A DNA stretch of 28,264 bases from IMG/VR virus record IMGVR_UViG_3300044684_000041, positions 1-28,264 of that record; one strand, 5' to 3'. A model generated the notes under the pieces. The model did no database searches. It worked only from the letters and a program-made list of their open reading frames with translations, and was not told the DNA's origin. Below are positions 22,260 to 28,264 of this stretch, piece after piece; position 1 is the stretch's first letter; the number at the start of each line of letters is the position of its first letter. The translations under genes were made by a program, and so were the position numbers. This DNA is from a virus.

Positions 22260-22507
22260 GCCCCGATACCCGCCGCACCGTCCGCAACTGGCTGCTCGTA
22301 TTCGTCGTGCTGGGGCTTCTGGCGCTGCTCTACTGGGCGACCGAGCTGCTGAGCAAAGACCTGCTCGGCATCCGCGAGATCGCGCGCGGCTGCCTCATCA
22401 TCATCGGCCTGTTCGTAATCGGCGTGATCGCCGAGAACGTTGGACGGGTCTCGGTCGATATTGCCGGGGCCAAGGCGGACGTGGGGGAGGGCAATGGTCA
22501 GACCTAG
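22256..22507 (+). CDS. Two-TM holin candidate
   Basis: An 83-residue protein with GTG start overlapping the previous stop (GTGA). It has two hydrophobic helices, about residues 9-26 (WLLVFVVLGLLALLYWA) and 45-62 (CLIIIGLFVIGVIAEN), joined by a charged loop (TELLSKDLLGIREIARG), with short soluble ends. Two helices with both ends cytoplasmic is the class II holin topology (S21-like). Position two genes after the endolysin and before the spanins supports a holin role. The single-TM protein at 21229 is a competing candidate. The C-terminal tail (DIAGAKADVGEGNGQT) is Gly/Asp rich and overlaps the next start by 14 nt. Confidence 0.68.
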   Translation: MSPDTRRTVRNWLLVFVVLGLLALLYWATELLSKDLLGIREIARGCLIIIGLFVIGVIAENVGRVSVDIAGAKADVGEGNGQT

Positions 22508-22658
22508 CCTGGTTCTCGCCACGCTCCTCCTGCGCTCCGCTGTGCCGCCGCAGGAGCGCGGCGACGTGCCCGTTCATCCGCTGCAACTGTGCGCCCCGAT
22601 TGCCCCAACGGTCCAGGGTCCGACTGTCGACATCGGCGATCCGGTGAACGTGTCGTGA
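22494..22658 (+). CDS. Small protein with hydrophobic N-terminus, lysis region
   Basis: A 54-residue protein starting at an ATG with a strong GGGGGAGG about 4-6 nt upstream, inside the end of the two-TM gene. Residues 5-14 (SLVLATLLLR) are a short hydrophobic stretch, perhaps a weak signal peptide; the rest is Pro/Val rich with one cysteine (Cys31). It lacks a lipobox, so it is not an Rz1 type lipoprotein. The stop overlaps the next start (GTGA). The ribosome-binding site and the coupling on the 3' side support a real gene. Its function is unknown; an envelope peptide is possible. Confidence 0.55.
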   Translation: MVRPSLVLATLLLRSAVPPQERGDVPVHPLQLCAPIAPTVQGPTVDIGDPVNVS

Positions 22659-22957
22659 CCGCGCTGCTTCTACTGGCCGCTTCGACGTGGGGCGTTGGAA
22701 CAGTCAATTACGACGGTTGGCCGCCGCGCCGCTATACGTCGGACAATACCGCTCTGGTCCACTTTGTCGCGCCCGACAAAATCGACGGGGCCTGCGGCGT
22801 CAAGCACGATCCGGTGAACCCGGAAGAGGCGTGCCAGGAAGGGGCGGTAATTGTCCTCCCGAACCCCTGCACCTTTCCAGAGCGGGAGACGTTCGCTCGT
22901 CTCGCCTGTCACGAGCTGGGCCATCGCAACGGCTGGCCTGGGAACCATCCCAAATGA
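22655..22957 (+). CDS. Small secreted zincin-like metallopeptidase in the lysis cassette
   Basis: A 100-residue protein with GTG start overlapping the upstream stop. The N-terminus TALLLLAASTWG looks like a short signal peptide. The body has Cys residues (GACGVKHDPVNPEEAC and NPCTF) that could form disulphides, as expected in the periplasm. Near the end it has ACHELGHRNGWPGNHP: His86, Glu87 and His90 form HExxH, and His98 fits an extended HExxHxxGxxxxH zinc site, close to but longer than the metzincin HExxHxxGxxH. It would cut peptide bonds in the envelope, possibly during lysis; the substrate is unknown. At 100 residues it is very short for a zincin, so substrate specificity or a non-catalytic role is open. 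The stop overlaps the Rz start as ATGA. Confidence 0.7.
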   Translation: MTALLLLAASTWGVGTVNYDGWPPRRYTSDNTALVHFVAPDKIDGACGVKHDPVNPEEACQEGAVIVLPNPCTFPERETFARLACHELGHRNGWPGNHPK

Positions 22958-23565
22958 CGATTGCACTCGAACTCCTCACCGGAGGCTGGAACCTCATTAA
23001 GATGGGGTTTTCGGCGCTGGGCCGGTTCCTCGGATCGCTCAACGCGCAGGGTGTCTGCGGGCTGATCGTTTCGCTGATCCTCGCCTATGTCTCCTTCCAT
23101 CAATGGATGGAGGCGCGGCACTGGCACAAGCAGAGCGACCGCTACGAAGCGCTCTATACGCAGGAGAAGGCCGCGTTCGACAGGACCGTGGCCGCCTACA
23201 AGGACGCCGCCCAAAAGCAGAAAGCCGACGATGACGCGAAGAACCAGCGCACCGTCCTCCAGCAGACGGCGGTATCGCAGGAGAAATCCGATGAACTCGA
23301 AGCCCGCCTTGCTGCTGCTCGCGCTGAGTATGAGCGCCTGCGCGCCGCATATCAAAGCCATTCCGGTAGCCCCGGAAGCTCGGCAGTGCCCGGCCTACCC
23401 GCTCCCGCCGGCGGACTTGATGAAGCCGCCGATAAGGACAGACTTTCTGACGCCCTCACCTGCACCAGCCAATCCATCCAGCTAGAGGAGCTTCAGAAGT
23501 GGGTGTTGGGCCAGCACGCGATTGATCCGAATGCGGCGATTCAACCACTTGCGGGGTCGCGATAG
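22954..23565 (+). CDS. Inner-membrane spanin (Rz-like)
   Basis: A 203-residue protein with one N-terminal transmembrane helix (about residues 33-52: QGVCGLIVSLILAYVSFHQW) followed by a long charged coiled coil (ALYTQEKAAFDRTVAAYKDA, then DELEARLAAARAEYERLRAA) in the periplasm. This is the Rz architecture, which bridges to the outer-membrane Rz1 lipoprotein and fuses the membranes after peptidoglycan is cut. A complete Rz1 gene is embedded in another frame at 23291-23485, a known arrangement that confirms the call. The C-terminal part after residue 130 is Gly/Pro rich and encodes the overlap; it ends NAAIQPLAGSR. That last stretch also contains the first half of promoter-like P4. It is longer than lambda Rz (153). 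Confidence 0.88.
   Translation: MTIALELLTGGWNLIKMGFSALGRFLGSLNAQGVCGLIVSLILAYVSFHQWMEARHWHKQSDRYEALYTQEKAAFDRTVAAYKDAAQKQKADDDAKNQRTVLQQTAVSQEKSDELEARLAAARAEYERLRAAYQSHSGSPGSSAVPGLPAPAGGLDEAADKDRLSDALTCTSQSIQLEELQKWVLGQHAIDPNAAIQPLAGSR
23291..23485 (+). CDS. Outer-membrane spanin lipoprotein (Rz1-like), embedded in Rz gene
   Basis: A 64-residue lipoprotein wholly inside the Rz gene in another frame. MNSKPALLLLALSMSAC is a signal peptide with a lipobox ending at Cys17; the mature part is proline rich (CPAYPLPPADLMKPP), as in Rz1. After lipid modification it would sit in the outer membrane facing the periplasm and pair with the Rz C-terminus. Nested Rz/Rz1 pairs are well documented in phages. 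No obvious Shine-Dalgarno stands out (GGAGAAA about 5-9 nt upstream is the best match). Position, lipobox and Pro content together make this call firm. Confidence 0.9.
   Translation: MNSKPALLLLALSMSACAPHIKAIPVAPEARQCPAYPLPPADLMKPPIRTDFLTPSPAPANPSS
23533..23565 (+). promoter_or_regulatory. Putative late promoter P4 (CGATTCAAC...TAGC) before the adaptor fusion gene
   Basis: GCGGCGATTCAAC (23533-23545), then TAGC with TAG at 23563-23565, 9 nt before the ATG at 23575. The TAG is also the Rz stop codon. GAGGA lies directly against the ATG, too close for a normal Shine-Dalgarno. Same 13-mer and spacing as P1 and P3. Confidence 0.6.
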
Positions 23566-23574
23566 CCATGAGGA

Positions 23575-26109
23575 ATGCCGACACCCGCGCCGTCGCAGAT
23601 CACCATTTGCAATGAGGCGCTTGGCAATATCCGTGCCGGACTGATCGCCGACATCAACGAGAAGTCCCTCGCCGCCCAATACTGCCGCATCTACTGGCCC
23701 CGAGTCATCTCGAACATGCTGGAGATGCACGACTGGAGCTTCGCCAACCAGCGCGTCCAGATGGCCCCTGCGGCCAAGAACGACCGGCCCGAGTGGTTCT
23801 ACGCCTATATCCTGCCCGCCAATCTGGGCTCTCCGGTTCGGGTTCTTCCTGACCTTTCGACCTACGGGATCACGCTCGTTCCCGGAGACTGCTTCCCTTC
23901 GTCCGATGAGGGGTTCTACGTTGTCGAATACGAGATCGAGTCCGGGCTTCTCTACTGCAATGCGCAGAACGCGTGGCTGGAATATACGATCAACGACATC
24001 ACCGGCCTGTTGATCTCGTCGCTGTGTGCCGATGCGATTGCCGCCGATCTCGCATGGCGGCTCGCGATTCCCCTGAAAGGCGACGCCAATCTCAAGAAGG
24101 ATTGGATCGCTCAGGCAGAACTCGCGTGGCAGAAAGCCATCGCCGAGGATCGCAACCGCCAGCCCCAGACGTGGGGCGACTATGTTTCCGAGGCGATCCT
24201 TGCCCGCCATTACGGGCCGACGTTCGATCCGGCTTTCGTCGGCGCAACGCTTCCCCCGCCGCCGACGACAACGACCACGGGGACAAGTCAGACCCCCACG
24301 CCTACTCCAACCCCGACACCGACTCCAGCTCCCGTGTGCACGGTCAATCCGCTTGTCTCTGGCACGGCGACGCAGGGCAGTGTGCTATCGGTCACGACCG
24401 GAACCTGGACCAATTCGCCCACCGCTTTCGTCTATGCCTGGACGAACAATGGCCTGTTCATCGCCGGGGCCAATGCGAGCACCTACACGCTCGCCATTAC
24501 GGACGTCGGCTGCAATATCGCGTGCGTCGTTTCCGCATCGAATGCGAGCGGGGTCGGGACGGCGACATCGAACAGCGTTGGACCGATCGCCTCTCTTGCC
24601 CCGGTCAACACCGTTCCGCCGGTCATCACGGGTACTGCGCAGGACGGGCAGACGATCGCAGTATCCACCGGGACGTGGACGAACTCGCCGACCGTATACA
24701 CCTACCAATGGGAGCGTAACGGCACTCCCATCTCCGGGGCGACGTCGAGCACCTACGCCTGCGTCACGGCAGACGTCGGGGCAAACCTCGATTGCGTCGT
24801 CAATGCGTCCAACGTCTACGGTTCCGGGATCGCGACGGCCGCTCCGGTCGGCCCCGTCCTCCCCGCCGTTCCGGTCCTCGTCACGGCCCCGACAATCTCC
24901 GGCACCGCGACGCAGGGGCAGACGCTTTCCGTCACCAGCGACGGATCGTGGTCGAACAGTCCGACCAGCTTCACCTTTCAATGGTATTCCAACACGTCCA
25001 ACAGCACGTCGGGCGGGACACCGATCAGCGGCGAGACAGGTTCCAGCTACGTCGAGTCCAGCGCCGTTGTCGGCGATTACATCTATTGCGGCGTGATAGC
25101 GCACAATTCGGGCGGCGCATCTGCTGTCGCTTACTCGAATGTTCTTGGCCCGGTGGTTTCGTCGGGCGGTCTCGCAACTCCGACGTTGACGAATTACTCG
25201 GCGCTCGGGACGGCACCCGTCGTTCTTGAGTGGACCGATACGGATTACGTTGCCGGCCTTTACGGTCAGCTTCAGATTGCGAGCGATTCCGGCTTTTCCT
25301 CGATCAGCCAGAACATCGTGTTCTTTATCGACGGCGACAGTTGGGCGCGGCTCGACGAGTCGATTGGCCTCGCAACCCCATCGGGCACTTACTACGCCCG
25401 CATACGTGCTTTGCGCGAGGACGATAGCGGAGCGACTTCCGTTAGCGGCTTCGATCCGCTCGGCAATGCTGTCAGCTTCAATGCCGACGCGAGCGCCTGG
25501 TCGACGACGTTCAGCGACACGATCAGCGTCACCACCACAGTCCTCGACAGCTCGCACCGGAACACGAACAATGCGATCATCGGGACGGGCACGTTCGGCG
25601 CGAACCTGCGTCTAACCGGCATCGCGCAAGGCGCGCCTCAGTGCGCGCGCACGACAAACCATATTCCAGATGGCGCGAAATATTATTGGGAAGTCACCGT
25701 CACTGGGCTGCATAGCGGCGGTGCCGTCGTTACCGGAACCTCAGACGACCTTTTCACATGGAATACGTTCGCCACGCCTCCGGCGAACGGCCACGGTTCT
25801 GGTCTTGGGCAGAATTTCGCAATGTATCCGGGAGGAACAACCGGCATTTCCTCGGAGGTTGCCGGCGATATCATCATGTTCTGCGCCAAGCGCTCCGGCC
25901 TCACGATCACCACATGGGTTGGAAAGAACGGTTCGTGGCTGGCTGGGGGCGACCCATCCGCCGAGACTGGTGGGAAGGCGTTCACGACTACGGGAGCCGA
26001 TTTCTTCGGTTTTGCGAGTGTCAACACGACGACGGACACAGCCGACTGCAATTTCGGGCAGGCGGCCTTCACCTATACCATCCCGACCGGAGCGACCAAA
26101 TGGGCGTGA
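23575..26109 (+). CDS. Tail adaptor (T7 gp11-like) fused to three Ig-like, one FN3-like and a SPRY-like domain
   Basis: An 844-residue fusion. Residues 1-220 match tail tubular protein A/adaptor: ITICNEALGNIRAG, YCRIYWPRVISNMLEMHDW, FANQRVQMA, FYAYILPANLGSPVRVLPDL and a C-terminal helical bundle ending WGDYVSEAILARHYG. A Thr/Pro linker (224-252) follows. Three Ig-like repeats start near residues 254, 342 and 432, each with the pattern SGTATQG...L.VT.GTW.NSP..F.(Y/F).W and a (T/S)Y....ADVG...CVV.AxN motif. An FN3-like part (about 540-640) and a C-terminal SPRY/B30.2-like part (about 655-844: YYWEVTVTGL, LTITTWVGKNG, DCNFGQAAFTYTIPTG) finish the chain. As the adaptor is dodecameric, 12 arms would surround the tail. 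It lies far from its usual place before the nozzle. Preceded by promoter-like P4. Confidence 0.85.
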   Translation: MPTPAPSQITICNEALGNIRAGLIADINEKSLAAQYCRIYWPRVISNMLEMHDWSFANQRVQMAPAAKNDRPEWFYAYILPANLGSPVRVLPDLSTYGITLVPGDCFPSSDEGFYVVEYEIESGLLYCNAQNAWLEYTINDITGLLISSLCADAIAADLAWRLAIPLKGDANLKKDWIAQAELAWQKAIAEDRNRQPQTWGDYVSEAILARHYGPTFDPAFVGATLPPPPTTTTTGTSQTPTPTPTPTPTPAPVCTVNPLVSGTATQGSVLSVTTGTWTNSPTAFVYAWTNNGLFIAGANASTYTLAITDVGCNIACVVSASNASGVGTATSNSVGPIASLAPVNTVPPVITGTAQDGQTIAVSTGTWTNSPTVYTYQWERNGTPISGATSSTYACVTADVGANLDCVVNASNVYGSGIATAAPVGPVLPAVPVLVTAPTISGTATQGQTLSVTSDGSWSNSPTSFTFQWYSNTSNSTSGGTPISGETGSSYVESSAVVGDYIYCGVIAHNSGGASAVAYSNVLGPVVSSGGLATPTLTNYSALGTAPVVLEWTDTDYVAGLYGQLQIASDSGFSSISQNIVFFIDGDSWARLDESIGLATPSGTYYARIRALREDDSGATSVSGFDPLGNAVSFNADASAWSTTFSDTISVTTTVLDSSHRNTNNAIIGTGTFGANLRLTGIAQGAPQCARTTNHIPDGAKYYWEVTVTGLHSGGAVVTGTSDDLFTWNTFATPPANGHGSGLGQNFAMYPGGTTGISSEVAGDIIMFCAKRSGLTITTWVGKNGSWLAGGDPSAETGGKAFTTTGADFFGFASVNTTTDTADCNFGQAAFTYTIPTGATKWA

Positions 26110-27800
26110 CCCGCAAGATCATCCATTCATCGGCGTCAATCGCGGCGCTCGTTGCACCCATTGCCCCCGGCTTCGCGCAGAGCTTCCCCAAGCCGCCCGA
26201 CGTTCCCGCGTTCAGTCAGGTCGCGCCAGTCTACAAGACGGACGGCACGGCCAATACGCTGATGGATTCCACCGTCACGCCCATGCCGGTCGGGTCTGGG
26301 CTGACGAATATCCCGATCCCCTCCACAACCAACCGGCTCGTCACCACGTCGGATCAGACCGAAGGCACCTTCACGGCCTCCATCTCCGGCACGACCATGA
26401 CGGTCACGGCAGTAGCGAGCGGACGCATCCGCAACGGCGATATCGTTTACGGCCCCGGCGTAGCCTCGGGAACGTCGATCAGCTCGCTCGGCACAGGGAG
26501 CGGTGGGGCGGGAACCTACAACCTCAACATCTCGCAGACGGTCGGCTCCGAAACGATGGGCTCTAGCAACGTCTCGACCTATTGCCTGAGCACCGGATAT
26601 GGCGGCGTCTCCCCTTGCGTCGAGAACAAGTTCCGCACCGTCGTCGACTTCTCCCACATGCTGCCTGACGACCCGATCCGCAACTACGGACAGCCCGGCA
26701 CCAGTCACCTGCACTGCTTCTTCGGCGCGGGGTCGACCAACGCTTACTCGACCTACAAGAGCCTTCGCGCCCATGCTCTGAACAGCTTCGCGGCGGGAAC
26801 CGATGTCAACGGCACTGGATATTGGTTCCCGTGCATCGAAGTGCAGAACCCCTATGGCGACGGCAAGAACTACGCGATCAAGCCGAACTCGGTCACGGTC
26901 TATTATACCGAGAACCCGGCGACCAACGGGACCGGAACCGGCGCAAAGGCGTTCATCCCGGTCGGCCTGCGCTATGTCTCAGGCTTTGACATGGATGCGG
27001 TGTGGAACGCGACCACGCAGAGCGCCTCGCAATACGCATGGCTTCAGCCCTATCTCGACGCTGCCAACACGACGATTGGGCACACCCGCTATACGCTGAC
27101 TGGGCCAGGTGGAGGGTCAGACGTTGGCGTTCAATACGCCTGCGTAGGAGCGACCCCTTCTTCCACCAAGGTTATCGTCAATGCGGACGGCTCCGATCCG
27201 TTCGGTGGGACGTGCGGAGCGACGACCGGCGGCGTCGCATCGCCCGGCGACTTCTACATCGTGTTCTCTGCGGCGCAATGTTATGACGGGACGAATCTCT
27301 GGTCTCCAGGTGGTTACAAGCACCTGATCCCGAGGATTTATGACCACGATTTTTCAACGTGGGTTTGCCCGGACAATTACTACCGGCTGCCAAATCTCTC
27401 GATCGAGATTCACTTCACGCAATACGGCTGGACCGACCGGCAGCGGTGGGACTTGTCGAGCGACATTGCCTACCGCGCCAAATACGGGCTGACCAAGGCG
27501 CAGCTCCCGCCGGGAACGACCTTTCACACGGACTGGGACGATGGATGGGACGACGTTCAGCGCCGCAAGTGGGAAAGCAACTGCAACGGCGTCGAGCACC
27601 ACACCGGCCACCAGTGCAACACGTCGCAGATCGATCCTACCGAGTATCTGAAGGGCGGCAACGGGACGGAATGCGGCGTCACCCGTTGCCCGCAGGTCGA
27701 TAACTCAGGACTGCCGCACAGTCTCGAAACCGATCCGGGCTGGATGCTCATTCCCAACGCGTGGTCGGGCGGCATGACGAACATGCACATCCACAACTAG
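26100..27800 (+). CDS. Secreted DUF1996-like phage protein
   Basis: A 566-residue protein, overlapping the previous gene by 10 nt. Residues 1-28 look like a signal peptide (SASIAALVAPIAPGFAQS, cleavage near Ala-Gln). Residues about 80-145 contain FTASISGTTMTVTAVASG and GTGSGGAGTYNLNISQTVGS, a repeat unit common in phage tail and fibre proteins. From about 190 there is a DUF1996-like domain: DFSHMLPDDPI, SHLHCFFGAGSTNAYSTYKS (202-221), YWFPCIEV, LIPRIYDHDFSTWVCPDNYY and LSIEIHFTQY, with His-Cys-rich ends HHTGHQCNTS, LPHSLETDPGWML and MTNMHIHN. DUF1996 has no firm function, and is seen in secreted proteins of bacteria and fungi. Cys pairs suggest folding outside the cytoplasm. Starts with GGAG about 7 nt upstream. 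A surface-polymer role is inference. Confidence 0.72.
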   Translation: MGVTRKIIHSSASIAALVAPIAPGFAQSFPKPPDVPAFSQVAPVYKTDGTANTLMDSTVTPMPVGSGLTNIPIPSTTNRLVTTSDQTEGTFTASISGTTMTVTAVASGRIRNGDIVYGPGVASGTSISSLGTGSGGAGTYNLNISQTVGSETMGSSNVSTYCLSTGYGGVSPCVENKFRTVVDFSHMLPDDPIRNYGQPGTSHLHCFFGAGSTNAYSTYKSLRAHALNSFAAGTDVNGTGYWFPCIEVQNPYGDGKNYAIKPNSVTVYYTENPATNGTGTGAKAFIPVGLRYVSGFDMDAVWNATTQSASQYAWLQPYLDAANTTIGHTRYTLTGPGGGSDVGVQYACVGATPSSTKVIVNADGSDPFGGTCGATTGGVASPGDFYIVFSAAQCYDGTNLWSPGGYKHLIPRIYDHDFSTWVCPDNYYRLPNLSIEIHFTQYGWTDRQRWDLSSDIAYRAKYGLTKAQLPPGTTFHTDWDDGWDDVQRRKWESNCNGVEHHTGHQCNTSQIDPTEYLKGGNGTECGVTRCPQVDNSGLPHSLETDPGWMLIPNAWSGGMTNMHIHN

Positions 27801-27803
27801 GCC

Positions 27804-27899
27804 CTACCACTGCCAATCTTCCCACTCTTCTTCGGAGATATCGAAGAGGCGACGAAAGCGGTTGCCCACCCAGAACAGGGCCGTCCAGACAAGGCGCAT
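27804..27899 (-). CDS. 31-residue Trp-rich peptide on the minus strand
   Basis: The minus strand reads MRLVWTALFWVGNRFRRLFD, then ISEEEWEDWQW and a stop at 27804-27806. It has a hydrophobic N-terminal helix with Trp/Phe, a basic centre and an acidic Trp-rich end, a composition unlike a random frame of this DNA. GAGAGG lies about 10 nt before the ATG. It ends 4 nt after the late operon on the opposite strand. The size, amphipathic build and location are compatible with a small membrane-active or regulatory peptide; there is no family match. Real-gene status is likely but not proven. Confidence 0.5.
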   Translation of the reverse strand: MRLVWTALFWVGNRFRRLFDISEEEWEDWQW

Positions 27900-27980
27900 A
27901 ACCACGAAACCTCTCGCTAACCGAGCAGAGGGGCAACTGCTGTTTCCAATAGCCGCACAACACGCTCAAAGAAAGGGCGA

Positions 27981-28115
27981 TTGACGCCGGATCAGGAGAA
28001 AGAGATCGGGCTGGCGATGTGGCAGAGCGGAAGGCGGCGCACCAATAGCGCCGATCGATGCGCGTCAGCGATGAGACGCGAAGCGGCTCAGCCCGAAGGG
28101 CAAGAGCGGGAATAG
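27981..28115 (+). CDS. 44-residue protein with TTG start
   Basis: The frame is open from 27921, and the first possible start is TTG at 27981 with GAAAGGG 3-4 nt upstream. The product is MTPDQEKEIGLAMWQSGRRR, then TNSADRCASAMRREAAQPEG and QERE: charged, helical, hydrophilic. There is no ATG that would give a better start (the ATG at 28017 gives only 32 residues). It has a single-helix look, as in small phage regulatory proteins, but nothing specific. Coding is suggested by amino-acid balance rather than by length. Low to moderate confidence. Confidence 0.4.
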   Translation: MTPDQEKEIGLAMWQSGRRRTNSADRCASAMRREAAQPEGQERE

Positions 28116-28144
28116 CTCCAAAATCCAGTTAGGGGAGCAAGGAT

Positions 28145-28258
28145 CTAGCCTTTGGGCTTCGCGAGCTTTTCCATTTCGTCGATCTCGTCAATAAGCGCCT
28201 TAGCCTGCGATCGCAACTCTGCCACACCGTAGCTATTGAAGAATCCGCGGCTAAGCAT
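28145..28258 (-). CDS. 37-residue coiled-coil-like peptide on the minus strand (may extend past the window)
   Basis: The minus strand reads MLSRGFFNSYGVAELRSQAK, then ALIDEIDEMEKLAKPKG and TAG at 28145-28147. The repeating Leu/Ile/Met pattern in the second half (LRSQAKALIDEIDEMEKLA) suggests a short coiled coil. The frame is still open in the last 6 nt of the window (TTC AGG before ATG), so the true start could lie outside. It has lower G+C wording than the late genes. Two minus-strand genes here suggest that the region beyond the window is transcribed opposite to the late operon. Function unknown. Confidence 0.5.
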   Translation of the reverse strand: MLSRGFFNSYGVAELRSQAKALIDEIDEMEKLAKPKG

Positions 28259-28264
28259 CCTGAA

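Larger units (their letters stand above)
27801..28264. other. Boundary region after the late operon; small genes only
   Basis: No long gene is present in these 464 nt. The signals are three short coding candidates (minus, plus, minus) described separately. No intrinsic terminator with a U-tract is visible after the stop at 27800. The minus-strand gene that ends at 27804 converges on the late operon, so readthrough transcription would be antisense to it. Confidence 0.6.

Noticed and set aside
27827-27849. Possible terminator hairpin (CTTCTTCG with CGAAGAGG) after the late operon
   Set aside because: There is no U-tract, and the sequence is explained by the Glu-rich codons of the minus-strand peptide.
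1-28264. Diversity-generating retroelement, as in Bordetella BPP-1, whose Bbp16/Bbp19-like proteins occur here
   Set aside because: No reverse transcriptase, template/variable repeat pair or Avd-like gene can be found in the window.
1-28264. tRNA genes, CRISPR arrays, insertion sequences or attachment sites
   Set aside because: No cloverleaf-like block, no regularly spaced repeats, no transposase or integrase and no recognisable att core were seen.

Overview
This window is the late (virion, lysis and host-range) region of a short-tailed double-stranded DNA phage or prophage. It is not a bacterial chromosomal region. Every substantial gene is on the plus strand, the genes are packed with ATGA, GTGA or TGATG stop/start overlaps, and their order is that of a T7-type podovirus structural module. 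The DNA is G+C rich by eye. A NepR-like anti-sigma protein in the lysis block, a family otherwise known from Alphaproteobacteria, points to an alphaproteobacterial host; its wording is closest to what I recall of sphingomonad NepR, which is an inference. Terminase, replication genes, RNA polymerase and integrase are not in the window, so it is a fragment that starts inside one gene.

Layout. 2-1208: end of an unidentified beta-rich protein and a polyglycine adhesin-like protein. 1208-6012: head module: small adaptor-like protein, portal, a 34-residue hydrophobic peptide, Bbp19-like protein, scaffold, major capsid protein, Bbp16-like capsid cement and a small protein. 6013-6125: an intergenic stretch with two hairpins. 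6126-7541: a PurD-like ATP-grasp protein where the T7 gp11-type tail adaptor would be expected. 7560-10066: the tail nozzle, split into two coupled genes. 10063-19059: ejection proteins: a gp13/GNAT-like protein, a gp14-like protein, a 729-residue protein with a muramidase-like domain and a 1939-residue protein with a zinc-protease motif. 19103-21229: tail fibre/spike. 21229-23565: lysis cassette: two holin candidates, NepR-like protein, GH24 endolysin, SH3-like protein, small zincin, Rz and embedded Rz1. 23575-27800: a gp11-like tail adaptor fused to Ig-like, FN3-like and SPRY-like domains, then a secreted DUF1996-like protein. 27804-28258: three very small genes, two of them on the minus strand, marking the end of the late operon.

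How it works together. Portal, scaffold, capsid and cement build the head. The adaptor and the split nozzle close it. The gp13/14/15/16-like proteins form the ejection machine that crosses the envelope, with muramidase and protease activities predicted. The fibre, adaptor arms, glycine-rich protein and DUF1996 protein probably deal with the cell surface. The lysis block opens the cell.

The most novel signals are: (1) four copies of a bipartite element, CGATTCAA(C/G) then TAG at a fixed distance, ending 9-10 nt before the start codon of four genes that mostly lack a Shine-Dalgarno sequence, which suggests phage promoters giving leaderless mRNAs; (2) a phage NepR-like anti-sigma factor inside the lysis operon; (3) the PurD-like ATP-grasp protein with altered metal/substrate residues; (4) the displaced multidomain tail adaptor; (5) the split nozzle gene.
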